Shown in pieces: positions 34,957 through 44,356 of a stretch of 64,000 nucleotides of DNA. Position numbers and translations under genes: made by a program. Numbering within the stretch: the stretch's first letter is position 1; each line of letters starts with the position of its first letter. Source of the stretch: Paenibacillus sp. G2S3 (GTDB lineage: Bacteria; Bacillota; Bacilli; Paenibacillales; Paenibacillaceae). Below the pieces are notes generated by a model. The model did no database searches. It was not told the DNA's origin and saw only the letters and a program-made list of their open reading frames with translations. The stretch is from assembly GCF_030123105.1 (NCBI RefSeq), contig NZ_CP126095.1, positions 2,976,001-3,040,000 on the forward strand, in the 5' to 3' direction.

Positions 34957-35985
34957 GTGGTGCGCGAGAGCCGCAATTTCCTGGCGCAGCTGCAAGCAGC
35001 GCCGGGCGAGACCGTAAACGACATCAGCCTCTGCGGGCTGCTTCTGTCGTTCGCCTATCCCGACCGTATTGGGCAGAAACGCGGCGATGGCGCGTTTCTG
35101 CTATCCGCCGGTCGTGGCGTGGCCATGCGGGAAGGGCAGCCGCTGGCACGTTCCGCTTATATTGTGGCTGCTTCCGTTGACGATCGAGCCACACAAGGTG
35201 CAATCTTGCTGGCAGCTGAGCTAGAAGAAGGACAACTGCTTAAATATCATGTGGATCGCATCACTGAGGATTCTGACGTGTATTGGGATAAAGAAAGTGG
35301 AAGTGTGAAGAAACGCCGCCGAACGATGCTTGACGCTCTTGTCTTAAAAGAAACGTCACATGAAAGACCCTCCGCGGAAGAAACAGCGAAAGTACTGCTA
35401 AGTGTAATCGCAGTAGATGGGATTAATATCTTACCGTGGGAAAAGGGAACGCTGCAGCTTCGTGAGCGGCTAATGTTTATGCACGCCTTACGTTCGGATT
35501 GGCCGGATGTCTCTGATGAAGCATTAATTGAGACGCTTGATGAATGGCTATTACCTTATATTCACGTTATGCGTAACTTGCGCGACCTTCAGCGAATCCC
35601 GTTATCTCGTGCGCTTGAGGGGTTGCTGGACTGGAATCAGCGACAGATTCTTGAACAGGAAGCACCGACACATATAACAGTTCCTAGTGGTTCGCGTGTG
35701 CCCGTGGACTATGCTAATCCAGCTGCTCCCGTACTCGCGGTACGATTACAAGAGATGTTTGGACAGATAGACACCCCTAGAATTGGTGGGGGAAAGGTAC
35801 CTGTCTTGCTTCATCTTTTGTCACCGGCAAGAAGACCCATGCAGGTGACTTCTGACCTTGCAAGCTTTTGGCGTGGCACTTATTTTGAGGTTAAAAAGGA
35901 TCTAAAAGGACGGTATCCTAAGCACTATTGGCCAGACGACCCTTTGCAAGCTATTCCGACCAATCGAACACGTCCCAAGAAATAA
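34957..35985 (+). CDS. hrpB: ATP-dependent helicase HrpB, C-terminal part (frameshifted)
   Basis: The continuation of hrpB in another frame. The frame is open from about 34840; GTG 34957 is only the first possible start and has no ribosome binding site, so this piece is not an independent gene. It contains the C-terminal HrpB region: LLSFAYPDRIGQKR, LLAAELEEG, and near the end MQVTSDLASFWRGTYFEVKKDLKGRYPKHYWPDDP (only in part quoted from memory of the family), ending with PTNRTRPKK. The two parts together give a normal-length HrpB of about 830 residues. Confidence 0.82.
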   Translation: MVRESRNFLAQLQAAPGETVNDISLCGLLLSFAYPDRIGQKRGDGAFLLSAGRGVAMREGQPLARSAYIVAASVDDRATQGAILLAAELEEGQLLKYHVDRITEDSDVYWDKESGSVKKRRRTMLDALVLKETSHERPSAEETAKVLLSVIAVDGINILPWEKGTLQLRERLMFMHALRSDWPDVSDEALIETLDEWLLPYIHVMRNLRDLQRIPLSRALEGLLDWNQRQILEQEAPTHITVPSGSRVPVDYANPAAPVLAVRLQEMFGQIDTPRIGGGKVPVLLHLLSPARRPMQVTSDLASFWRGTYFEVKKDLKGRYPKHYWPDDPLQAIPTNRTRPKK

Positions 35986-36081
35986 CAGGGTCCTTCGTGC
36001 ACTTGAAATTTTAATTAGATGTTTTGTCTTCAGCTTACAGGGTAATTAACTAGCGAAGACAATTACTAAGGAGGGCTTCAA

Positions 36082-36666
36082 GTGACTAAAAAAATCGTAG
36101 GTATCTTTGATACAGAACAAGAAGCAACCAGAGCAATTGAAGGACTTCACAATCAAGGGTTCAGTAATGATGAAATATCAGTAATCACACGTGATCGCGA
36201 TGAGCTAAGACATATTTCGGATGATACAGGCACAAAAGCTCCCGAAGGTGTTGCAACAGGTGCAGCTACAGGCGGCGTATTGGGTGGTGTTACCGGACTG
36301 CTAGCAGGTATCGGAGCGCTCGCAATACCGGGGATTGGTCCTATTCTGGCAGCGGGACCTATTGTGGCAACGTTAACAGGAGTAGCCGTTGGTGCAGGTG
36401 CAGGTGGCTTAGTTGGCGGCTTGATCGGTCTTGGCATTCCTGAGGATGAGGCAAAAGAGTACGAAGGATACGTTGAAAGTGGCAAGATCCTTGTGCTTGT
36501 TGAGGATAATGGACGAGGGTATCAAGCGCATGATGTGTTCCGAGACAATCGCTCACTAAATGCTCAGCGTTACGAAGGTGTCTATAACGAAGACACTCGA
36601 CTAGGTAATTCGATGGCTAACAGAGCAGACCGAACGGCTGAAGTCTACAACCGCGATAAAGTTTAA
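36082..36666 (+). CDS. General stress protein with Gly-rich hydrophobic core (YflT/GspM type)
   Basis: 194 residues. Residues 1-45 form the heat-induced YflT-like domain (KIVGIFDTEQEATRAIEGL, then VITRDRD). A Gly/Ala-rich hydrophobic stretch follows at 55-115, then a second short alpha/beta part (YVESGKILVLVED) and a polar tail. Relatives are sigma-B-type stress proteins of unknown action. The start is GTG 36082 with AAGGAGGG at ideal spacing. No sigma-B promoter was recognised. Confidence 0.85.
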   Translation: MTKKIVGIFDTEQEATRAIEGLHNQGFSNDEISVITRDRDELRHISDDTGTKAPEGVATGAATGGVLGGVTGLLAGIGALAIPGIGPILAAGPIVATLTGVAVGAGAGGLVGGLIGLGIPEDEAKEYEGYVESGKILVLVEDNGRGYQAHDVFRDNRSLNAQRYEGVYNEDTRLGNSMANRADRTAEVYNRDKV

Positions 36667-36704
36667 TTATGTTATTCAAGCTACTTCTAATATAAAAAAT
36701 ATAT

Positions 36705-36750
36705 AAAGACTGCACCTCCTAGCGTTAAGCTATGAGGTGCAGTCTTTATT
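36705..36750 (+). terminator. Terminator after the stress-protein gene
   Basis: Perfect 14-base arms AAAGACTGCACCTC (36705-36718) and GAGGTGCAGTCTTT (36734-36747). Confidence 0.85.
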
Positions 36751-36897
36751 ATGTATATGGTATGATATGGATAATAAACCAAATTATTAATAGGTATTTT
36801 AGAGATAACGGAAAATGAATAAAGTAGATACCAGGGCAGTTTTTTCTGATAGATAGCAATGTTTATGCTTTAGGAGCTGTTCTAAAGGAGGGCTTAG

Positions 36898-37764
36898 ATG
36901 AAGATATTTGTAGCTGGTGCAGCGGGTGTAATTGGACGACTATTACTACCCAAGTTACTAGAAGCCGGGCATGAGGTTATCGGACTGACCCATAAGGAAG
37001 AAAATAGAGCATTTATTGAGAACTGTGGAGCACAAGCGGTAATCGCGGATGTCTTCGATCGTGAGGCCATATTTGCATCCATTCACAAAGCACAGCCAGA
37101 AGTGGTTATCCATCAGCTAACTTCACTAAGTCAGCGGAATTTCTCAGATAATTCTAGGATAAGAATAGAAGGAACACGAAATATTGTGGATGCTTCTCTT
37201 GCAATTGGCGTGGAACAAATGATTGCACAAAGTATCTCATGGGCATATGAAGCTGGAGAGGAGCCAGCTACGGAGAAAACTCCATTAGATGTGAAGGCTT
37301 CAGAGCCACGGAAAAGAACGATTGAAGGTATATGTTTACTAGAGAAGGCAGTTGCCGAGATCCCAAATCATGTGATCCTGCGATATGGTATGTTGTACGG
37401 TCAAGGGACTTGGTATGACACGAATGGCTTTATGGCCGAGGAAATTCGTCAAGGGAGAGCGACAGCGACTGATGCAGTTATGTCTTTCCTTCATGTGGAG
37501 GATGCAGCTAACGCGGCGGTGCTTGCTCTGAACTGGCCATCAGGCCCTGTGAACATCGTAGACGATGAGCCTGCTAAAGGAATAGATTGGTTAACAATCT
37601 ATTCAGAAGCTATAGGTGCTCCTGCTCCTATTGTTCAAGAGGGCAGAGAAGGATGGGAACGCGGAGCCTCCAATACGAAAGCTCGAATGGATTATGGATG
37701 GAGTCCACTGTACCCGTCATGGAGGTCAGGGTTTGCTCGAAGCTTGAATGTTCAGAAAGAATGA
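36898..37764 (+). CDS. NAD-dependent epimerase/dehydratase-like protein
   Basis: 288 residues, extended SDR fold. The N-terminal dinucleotide motif is VAGAAGVIGR near 4-13, then GLTHKEEN and a VVIHQLTSLSQRN stretch. The usual YxxxK pair is not clear: the region ISWAYEAGEEPA has a Tyr but no Lys three residues later, so the catalytic type is uncertain. Substrate unknown. AAAGGAGGG precedes the ATG. It leads a probable operon with two small membrane-protein genes. Confidence 0.82.
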   Translation: MKIFVAGAAGVIGRLLLPKLLEAGHEVIGLTHKEENRAFIENCGAQAVIADVFDREAIFASIHKAQPEVVIHQLTSLSQRNFSDNSRIRIEGTRNIVDASLAIGVEQMIAQSISWAYEAGEEPATEKTPLDVKASEPRKRTIEGICLLEKAVAEIPNHVILRYGMLYGQGTWYDTNGFMAEEIRQGRATATDAVMSFLHVEDAANAAVLALNWPSGPVNIVDDEPAKGIDWLTIYSEAIGAPAPIVQEGREGWERGASNTKARMDYGWSPLYPSWRSGFARSLNVQKE

Positions 37765-37790
37765 ATTCAGCTACTGAAAGGAAGTGTAGT

Positions 37791-37919
37791 ATGGGTTTAC
37801 TTCTTGTGATTTTGTTCTTTATTGGTTTAATTATGATGATTAGCAATCAATATGCGATGTTCAAGAAAATGGACGAAATGAATGAGACGTTAAGTGAAAT
37901 TAATAATAAACTTGGTTAG
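37791..37919 (+). CDS. Small membrane protein, 42 residues
   Basis: A hydrophobic helix (LLLVILFFIGLIMMI, residues 3-17) is followed by a charged amphipathic tail (FKKMDEMNETLSEINNKL) likely to form a short coiled coil. AAAGGAAG lies at a good distance before ATG 37791. No family is recognised. It sits 26 bases after the epimerase gene and 24 before the next small membrane gene, so the three may be one unit. Confidence 0.7.
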   Translation: MGLLLVILFFIGLIMMISNQYAMFKKMDEMNETLSEINNKLG

Positions 37920-37943
37920 CTAAAGTTGAAAAGGAGTGATGAC

Positions 37944-38138
37944 GTGGGCTTGATTAAAAATTTCTCTTTAGTGGTCGTTAGTTTAATCGCGGATCTATGG
38001 TTTGGAATTGTACGAAAACCTGAGTTCTATGATAATCACGCGGTCACTACAACAAAGAGAGGGTATGTCCTATTTGTAACCCTTGCAGGTATGATAGCTG
38101 TGGGAACCGCCATTTGGCTATGTTACAGAATATATTAA
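37944..38138 (+). CDS. Small membrane protein, 64 residues
   Basis: Two hydrophobic segments near residues 5-20 and 40-60. The N-terminal half reads GLIKNFSLVVVSLIADLWFG. AAGGAGTGATG fixes GTG 37944; a TTG at 37926 would include the ribosome binding site. No family is recognised. A terminator follows directly, closing the epimerase unit. Confidence 0.65.
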   Translation: MGLIKNFSLVVVSLIADLWFGIVRKPEFYDNHAVTTTKRGYVLFVTLAGMIAVGTAIWLCYRIY

Positions 38139-38142
38139 GAAG

Positions 38143-38168
38143 AAAGCTGCCAATAGGCAGTTTTTTTT
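38143..38168 (+). terminator. Terminator after the small membrane genes
   Basis: AAGCTGCC and GGCAG arms around AATA, followed by a run of eight T. Confidence 0.82.
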
Positions 38169-38288
38169 ATGTAATGGACGTCAGCTTGCTAGAATGTTAT
38201 GTTAATAATTACCAAAGTCTAAAAATTAAAACATTGAAGCCGCCTCTTACTTTGGGAATAACTAAGACATATACAAAGGAAGGATCCC

Positions 38289-40722
38289 ATGAATTCTCCC
38301 TCTCAGCCCCCAATCGCGTTAACTTATTCTCAACAATCAATCATTGCCTCACGTGTCACTATCCCAAAGCAAGCATCCTATTATGTTCAACGCACAAGAT
38401 TAATGTCCAAATTTATGGATGAAAATCGTGCAAAGGTGACGCTTATTGCTGCTTCTGCAGGCTTTGGCAAAACAACACTTGCTGCAGAATGGGGGCGCGT
38501 ATCCATGCGGATGAAGTGGCTTGGTTATCACTGGATATTGCAGATAATCATCTCGTCCGTTTCTGGTTAAGTATACGTGCAGCTATTCAGAGAATCGCTT
38601 CGCCCTTCTTAAGTCGATTCGAATTGTTCCTCCAGTCTGTTCGTGATGGTTCAGTAGACTGCAATATCACTTCTATTGAATGAACTTTATTCCCTTCCAG
38701 GTGCAATTACACTCATTGTGGATGATTATCATACGATTACCAATCAATCGATTCATGAGAGTATGGGCTTTTTCATTGGGCATCTCCCAGCGAATGTGAA
38801 GCTTGTAATATTGAGTAGAACCCTCCCGCCGCTCGCTTTGTCCCGCCTAAGAGTTCAACAAGAGTTACTTGAACTGAGCCATGACGACCTGAGGTTTACG
38901 TTTGACGAAATGGATGAACTTCAGACTCAATCCTTGAGAGATCAGCTTACGTCGGAAGAGTTAGTATTACTCGAGCAAAAGACAGAAGGATGGGCAGCAG
39001 CTGTGATGGATCAATCCGATGCGGAGATTCTATTACAAGAGGCTGAAGAAGCGCGTCTTTTTATCATACCGTTAGATGACAATAGATCGTGGTTCCGGTA
39101 TCATCATCTATTCGTAGAAATGTTAAAAACAAGATTATACAAAAAAATGAATTCAGCAGTAATTGCAAACCTACATAGAAGAGCAGCAATTTGGTACGAC
39201 AAAGAAGGATTAGCCTTGGAAGCCATCCAGCATGCGTTTGAAGCAAAGGACTATGCGCTTGCTGCGTCCTGTATGGATCGACATTTTAATTCGATTATTA
39301 AAAATGGCGATGAATCTATATTGCTAGAATTACTGGACATGTTGCCTATGAAGAATATGATCATACATCCTGACCTGTTCTATTTTCAAGCGGAGTCGAT
39401 GGCTGTTTCTGGACGAACAGATGATGCCAAACGCTTTTTACACAAGGTCGAGGGATTCATGGAAGAGGAATTCTTAATTCCAGAAAAAGAACAAGCTCTA
39501 ATTCAAATGCGATTGGATCTTTATCGTGCTTCTATTGCCTTTTATCAGGGGGGCGTAGATACGTTCATTGAACTGTTGGATCAGAACAGAGAAGGTATAG
39601 AAAGACTTGCTTCTATAGTAAAGGTAGTGAATGTAGGGGAAGCCCTTTTACTACGTGGCCCGATAGGATTCGGTGGAAGATTAAAGAAGATGGCTTATTT
39701 ATCAGCTAAAGTCTCAACATCTGAGGAAAGAAGAGCATTGATTCATTTTGCATTACAAGGACATGGGTTTCTATTTTTGTCGGATTTATTTTATGAATGG
39801 AACCGTCTTGATGATGCTGGAGTCCAAGTGGACAAAGCGCTAGTCATGTGTAATTCCTCGGATCAAGTTAGCGTATGGGTGCCAGGGGTTATTTTACAAT
39901 CGAAAATTCTAAAAGCTTTGGGTCACGGTGAAGAAGCGATAGACACATTGCAAACTGCTATAAAAGAACTGAAACACATCATTCCCACGCTGGGAAAGGT
40001 TGCTCGAGGCTGCACATATTCGGAATTTACTCTCACAAGGTCTTGTGAATAGTGGGGAAGAATGGCTTGCGAAAAGTCATATTAGTTCGACCGATAAGCC
40101 TAATGTCACTCGGGAATATGAACAAATCACGCTCGCGCGTATACTGATGGCACGTCAAGCGTTTACTGAAGCGATCCCTTGGCTTAACAAGCTGCTAAGT
40201 GAGGCTAGACGAACAGATCGAATCGGCAGTCAGATAGAGGTTTTGTTGCTACTTGCCGTGTCTTATGAAAGCCTAAGTAAGGATAGTCTTGCGTATAAGG
40301 CTTTAGAACAGGCCTTTGAGCTTGCTGAGCCAGAGGGTTATATCCGAATTTTTCTGGATGAAGGCGTGCCACTCATACGGTTGCTGCAACGCTATTTATC
40401 AGATCGGAGCGCAGCATCTGGTTATGATTATGTCAATCATTTACTTCAGGCTTATAAGCTGGAGCCGTTAAATAACATCAATTCTAAGGCTATAAGAGCG
40501 ACGGATTCTTCGATACAGTTCCACTTTACAAAAAGAGAGCAAGAGCTCATGTATTACATTGTCGAAGGACTTTCTAATGATGAAATTGCAAGTCGTTTAT
40601 TCCTTTCTCCAGGAACCGTCAAAAGATACATTCACAATATATATCAGAAATTAGATGTTAAAAATCGTGTGCAAGCCGTTTCTATGATCAGAGAACAACA
40701 ATTGCTGAAGTTTAGTAAATAA
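38289..40722 (+). pseudogene. MalT-like LuxR-family transcriptional regulator, multiply broken
   Basis: Signal-transduction ATPase with tetratricopeptide-like middle and LuxR DNA-binding end, now in four frames. The first piece carries Walker A ASAGFGKTT and stops at 38570; one missing G at 38491-38495 explains it (continuing VAWLSLDIADN). A second shift near 38670 precedes LPGAITLIVDDYHTI. About 90 residues are missing inside TEGWAAAVMDQSDAE (near 38995). A third shift near 39995 precedes the C-terminal part with FTKREQELMYYIVEGLSNDE and the LuxR helix-turn-helix. AAGGAAGG precedes ATG 38289. Several lesions make it a real pseudogene. Confidence 0.85.
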
Positions 40723-40811
40723 TCATTATAAGTGTTTATTACCAATCATTTACTTAAAGAAGTGATACTATGAAAGATAGAAGGTGAAGTAGCAACGAGG
40801 AGGAATTGTAC

Positions 40812-41756
40812 ATGCAATTAATGGGATGGTCTGTGGATGAAATATCTTATGATTTAAGTAATGATTATTCAATTCGTAAGGCTGAATCGGAAGAGTGGGG
40901 AGTGTATTGCTCCATTTATTATAATATTCAATATATTGGATTTTTTAGAGAAGATGGGTTCAATTCTGCCCAAAGGAATGCTTTTTGGATCTATCAAGGG
41001 GAGTCTAAAATAGGTGGAGTAAGGATGTCGCCTAATCGGATTTATCATTTATTTGTTATTCCACCGTTTAACGATACATTTGTGGTGCTTAAACTTCTAA
41101 AAAGGCTTTTGATCTATTGGTCTGACCGAACGGAGCCTATAAAAACCTTCGAGGTTCTACCGGATCAAGTTCATTTATTTGCGCGGGCAGGATTTTGGCC
41201 TGATGAGTTCAGATGTCGCTGGATGCAGCGTCCTACAGATCATTTCGAGGTGGAATGGAACGAAGAATTTAGAATTGAAAGTCCACAGATCGAAGATGAT
41301 GGAAAAGGAGCTAAACGCTTTATTCTTGAAGATCAGATCGCCGAGTGTAACTATGCAAGCTTTGATGGAAGTCTTGAGGCGACTAGAAGAAAACACTTCT
41401 CTTATGAAGATTTTATTCCTAGTGAAGAACCGAATTATACTAATGAAGCATTACTTACGGCGTCAACGCTTGTGTATGATAGGAAATCGGGACAGTTAAT
41501 TGCGAATTGTCTCTTGGGTTTACAAGGCGATTACGCAGCAGTTTACAGCATCGGTGTAATCCCTTCTTATAGAGGTAAAGGGATAGCGACATTGATGTTG
41601 AAAAGAGGACTCAATCTCCTTAAAGATAAATATCCTTTCCTTAGATTATATGTCATGGAAGGTAATGATGCGGAGTCTGTTTATTTAAATCTGGGATTTG
41701 TTCCTGGAGTACAAGAGATACAGAGTATGTATATTCCTGTGAACGATCAAGCATAA
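40812..41756 (+). CDS. GNAT-family N-acetyltransferase
   Basis: About 314 residues: a divergent N-terminal half (1-150) and a C-terminal GNAT domain (about 160-312) with the acetyl-CoA loop in IPSYRGKGIATLML and the LNLGFVPG end. The two-part layout may be a tandem GNAT with a decayed first half. Substrate unknown. GAGGAGGAA fixes ATG 40812; a TTG two codons upstream is rejected. It is the first of three adjacent acetyltransferase genes. Confidence 0.85.
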   Translation: MQLMGWSVDEISYDLSNDYSIRKAESEEWGVYCSIYYNIQYIGFFREDGFNSAQRNAFWIYQGESKIGGVRMSPNRIYHLFVIPPFNDTFVVLKLLKRLLIYWSDRTEPIKTFEVLPDQVHLFARAGFWPDEFRCRWMQRPTDHFEVEWNEEFRIESPQIEDDGKGAKRFILEDQIAECNYASFDGSLEATRRKHFSYEDFIPSEEPNYTNEALLTASTLVYDRKSGQLIANCLLGLQGDYAAVYSIGVIPSYRGKGIATLMLKRGLNLLKDKYPFLRLYVMEGNDAESVYLNLGFVPGVQEIQSMYIPVNDQA

Positions 41757-41774
41757 ACGCCACGTTTTTTAATA

Positions 41775-41802
41775 AAAGGGCTGCCGGATGGCAGCCTTTC
41801 TC
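41775..41802. terminator. Convergent terminator between two acetyltransferase genes
   Basis: AAAGGGCTGCC pairs with GGCAGCCTTT around GGAT. A T6 run lies on the left for minus-strand use and TTTCTC on the right. Confidence 0.75.
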
Positions 41803-41809
41803 ATCCTAT

Positions 41810-42700
41810 CTAGCCATGTGAAGTTATGGGAAACATGAATTGTTTAGGTAGTTCTGTTAAAAATGGACGCACAAATAACGTATCCTCACTCTGGGGAATT
41901 AATTCTGCCTTCATGTGATCTAGGGCATAATCTGGTGTGAAATAAAAATGTATAGCCTCAGTTTCAGGAGAAATAATGCTATTCAATATAGCGTTAATAT
42001 CTATACTTTTAGTACTGATAATATCAAAAATATGAAGCTGATGATCCTCATGTCTAAAGATCACTACGACGTCGGCTTCTTCAATATAGTAAAAAGAATC
42101 ATGGAAAGGAAGGATAAAATAAAACAGCAGCTGATGTTCATTGTTTATAACGCTGAGTATAGAGGACACAGGTACTCTTTCTTCGGCGAACTTTTTTATC
42201 ATGGTCAAATCAACGGAATTATTCATTGCTAATTGCTGCACAGAGTGGGTTTTAGACGTTTGATTTCTAAGATGAGAAGCGTTAATCGAAAAGCTACTTT
42301 CTTGCATGCGTTCAAACCCGAATTTAGGATAAAAGTCCAAAGCACTGTCGTTTGCAAATAAGTAGATAAAATCACATTCCTGTTCGTACATAGCGATAAT
42401 ATGATCGATTAATTTTCTCGATAGTCCTTGCATGCGATAATCAGGATGTGTCATTACGGTGCCAATTTGAATGGCGTTATACTCTTTTTGATTTAAAATA
42501 ATGGTCATTTTATTTATGGACGCATTCGCTATCACCTGATCCTTATCGATAAAGGAATAACAAATATACTTGTCATTCCAGCCCCCTTGTTCAACCCAAG
42601 GCGTAAAATCAATCCCAAAGATCGATTTAGCTAAGGCATTGAAGCTTTCTCTATATTTTTGGATATGTTTATAGTCGCTGACCAATTGATAATTGCTCAT
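41810..42700 (-). CDS. GNAT-family N-acetyltransferase (Eis-like layout)
   Basis: 296 residues. The N-terminal GNAT domain has IGTVMTHPDYRMQGLSRKLI (acetyl-CoA loop near 85-95) and FIYLFANDSALDFYPKFGFE. A second C-terminal beta-rich part (about 165-290) resembles the later domain of two-domain acetyltransferases such as Eis. Substrate unknown. It is transcribed toward the preceding acetyltransferase. The ATG at 42700 has only a weak AGAGGC-like site upstream on the minus strand. Confidence 0.82.
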   Translation of the reverse strand: MSNYQLVSDYKHIQKYRESFNALAKSIFGIDFTPWVEQGGWNDKYICYSFIDKDQVIANASINKMTIILNQKEYNAIQIGTVMTHPDYRMQGLSRKLIDHIIAMYEQECDFIYLFANDSALDFYPKFGFERMQESSFSINASHLRNQTSKTHSVQQLAMNNSVDLTMIKKFAEERVPVSSILSVINNEHQLLFYFILPFHDSFYYIEEADVVVIFRHEDHQLHIFDIISTKSIDINAILNSIISPETEAIHFYFTPDYALDHMKAELIPQSEDTLFVRPFLTELPKQFMFPITSHG

Positions 42701-42822
42701 AAGTAAGCCTCTTTTCCAAAGTATTTTTTCATAGTCACGTTTAATGGTTATATCTTACTACATGGTTATAAAGTAATGTTTATTATAAAAAAACTATCCC
42801 AATATTACTTGGAGGCCAGAAA

Positions 42823-43392
42823 ATGAGAGAGATAGATTATAGCAATTATTACTGGAAAGATGACCAAATTAGATTGCGATCAATACAAGAAGGGGATTGG
42901 GAAGGCTATTATACGAATCGATTCGATACTCCAGCGCGGCGACTGTTACAGTGTGCTGTTGAACTACCACCCACCATTGCCGAAGCCAAAAATTTTGCGG
43001 AAACCTACGCTGAGTTCTCATCCGATAGACTAATGTTTACGATCGAAGATTTGCATGGTGAAAATGTTGGTGGAGTAAATCTAAATAGCATTGACGAGAA
43101 AAATGGGACGTTCAGTATCGGTGTGCAAGTGGATAAAGACCATAGAGGTAAAGGATATGGAACGAGAGCTATAACGATCCTCTTAAAGTATGCTTTTTTC
43201 GAGCGACGGCTAAATAAATTCAATGAATGTGCGCTTGAAGGCAATGAAGGTTCTATAGCGATGTTAGAGAAGGTCGGCTGCGTTCAAGAGGGCGTGCGGC
43301 GAAAAGTCATTTACACGAATGGACGATATTATGATTTGATATTGTTTGGATTGACGAAGGATGAATTTATGGAGAGAAACGTTATGGAATAG
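42823..43392 (+). CDS. GNAT-family N-acetyltransferase (RimJ/RimL type)
   Basis: 189 residues. The core has DKDHRGKGYGTRAITILLKYAF near 105-126, then NEGSIAMLEKVGCVQEGVRRK, the pattern of Rim-type or spermidine-type acetyltransferases that modify amines on proteins or small molecules. The Asp-rich opening is ordinary. TTGGAGG precedes ATG 42823. It is divergent from the neighbouring Eis-like gene. Confidence 0.87.
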   Translation: MREIDYSNYYWKDDQIRLRSIQEGDWEGYYTNRFDTPARRLLQCAVELPPTIAEAKNFAETYAEFSSDRLMFTIEDLHGENVGGVNLNSIDEKNGTFSIGVQVDKDHRGKGYGTRAITILLKYAFFERRLNKFNECALEGNEGSIAMLEKVGCVQEGVRRKVIYTNGRYYDLILFGLTKDEFMERNVME

Positions 43393-43489
43393 AGGATATA
43401 GATGCTAGGATAACCCAACGGTAAAGTTAGCAGAGTGACTTATAGACAATGAACTTCGCCAGCTAATGTCTGGCTCGATTAACTGTTGA

Positions 43490-43690
43490 AGCTAACGGAC
43501 CCAGATGGTCTTATTTGTGAAATTTTAGCCTTTTGAGCATAGTTTCGGACTCCAATACAGCTATTCATAAGGAATAGCTGTATTTTTGTTGTTTTTTATG
43601 CCAATAGCGTCCGTGGGGGCCGTTAACAAACCAAAAGGGGGAAAATGAAGTGCTTAGGGTCATCTGGGTCCAATAGCGTTTTCCGCACTT
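43490..43690. repeat. Palindromic MITE-like intergenic element
   Basis: Outer arms GGACCCAGATGGTC (43497) and GTCATCTGGGTCC (43659) face each other across about 175 bp. Inside, AATACAGCTATT and AATAGCTGTATT form a perfect hairpin with a T-rich tail. CGGACTCCAATACAGCTATT (43546-43565) is a variant of the 20-bp motif of the array at 31.2-32.1 kb. No gene lies in 43393-43906. Transposase and clear target duplication are absent. Confidence 0.7.
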
Positions 43691-43822
43691 TCATCATATG
43701 AAAAATTCACAATAGAAAAGTGAAAAAATAACTCTATCTAGTTACTTACATAAAACTCATCATCCATCTCTACTAAATTTCTATACTAATCGGAAAAAGT
43801 GAACCCACTATCACATTTCAGG

Positions 43823-43852
43823 TTGTGAAAGTTGGAAAATAGTGCTTATACT
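43823..43852 (+). promoter_or_regulatory. Probable promoter of the RTP-like gene, with a small palindrome
   Basis: TTGTGA (43823-43828) and TATACT (43847-43852) with an 18-base spacer. TTTCAGGTTGTGAAA (43816-43830) overlaps the -35 and is an inverted repeat that a regulator could bind. Confidence 0.5.
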
Positions 43853-43906
43853 AGAGTTATAGAAGGTAAGATTAGCCAATAAGGATACAACATGAGGAGG
43901 GTTTAT

Positions 43907-44266
43907 ATGGCGTTTATGATTGCTCAACGGGCTTTTATCAAGGTGTATCTTATAACAATGGTAGAACAACATCGCGGGTATGGATACCAAATGCTTGAGG
44001 ATTTACGTAGAGATTTCAAGGCACATGGATATTCCCCTCCACAGAGCGAAATCTATCGCGCCCTGCATGAGCTGGTACAGCAAGGGATTTTATATCGTAC
44101 TAAACAGCTGAAAGGGAATGACCCGAAGGTGGATTTTCAAGAGATCGTCTTATATCATTTTACAACTGATGGAGAAGAGAAAGCGAAGCTATATAAGAAG
44201 CAGGTGAAGACGGACCTAGATCGCTGCTTAGGTATTTTGAACAAGGCTGTTGCGGATAACTTCTAG
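43907..44266 (+). CDS. rtp: Replication terminator protein (RTP) homologue, winged-helix
   Basis: About 119 residues. From memory it aligns along its length with B. subtilis RTP: QRAFIKVYLITMVEQHRGYG corresponds to QRAFLKLYMITMTEQERLYG, EIYRALHELVQQGIL to EVYRSLHELLDDGIL, EIVLYHF to EVVLYQF, and KLYKKQVKTDLDRC to KLYKKQLKVELDRC. RTP is a dimeric winged-helix protein that binds Ter sites and blocks replication forks; PadR proteins share the fold. ATG 43907 has AGGAGG at 43894-43899. Whether it terminates replication here or acts as a regulator is not shown. Confidence 0.85.
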   Translation: MAFMIAQRAFIKVYLITMVEQHRGYGYQMLEDLRRDFKAHGYSPPQSEIYRALHELVQQGILYRTKQLKGNDPKVDFQEIVLYHFTTDGEEKAKLYKKQVKTDLDRCLGILNKAVADNF

Positions 44267-44356
44267 AACTGGAACTATAGTTATATTTTCAGGATGCTCT
44301 CACCCTGTTATAATGGTTACTGCCGGATAATTGGAGTATATACTTGGAGGTAACAA

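Noticed and set aside
34568..35180. Arg/Ala-rich frames over hrpB on both strands
   Set aside because: They are products of the GC-rich patch; the HrpB frames explain the sequence.
43772..43790. Ter site for the RTP-like protein
   Set aside because: Two ACTAA words are present, but their spacing and the missing TATGTACTAAAT core do not match the remembered Ter consensus; kept only as a lead.
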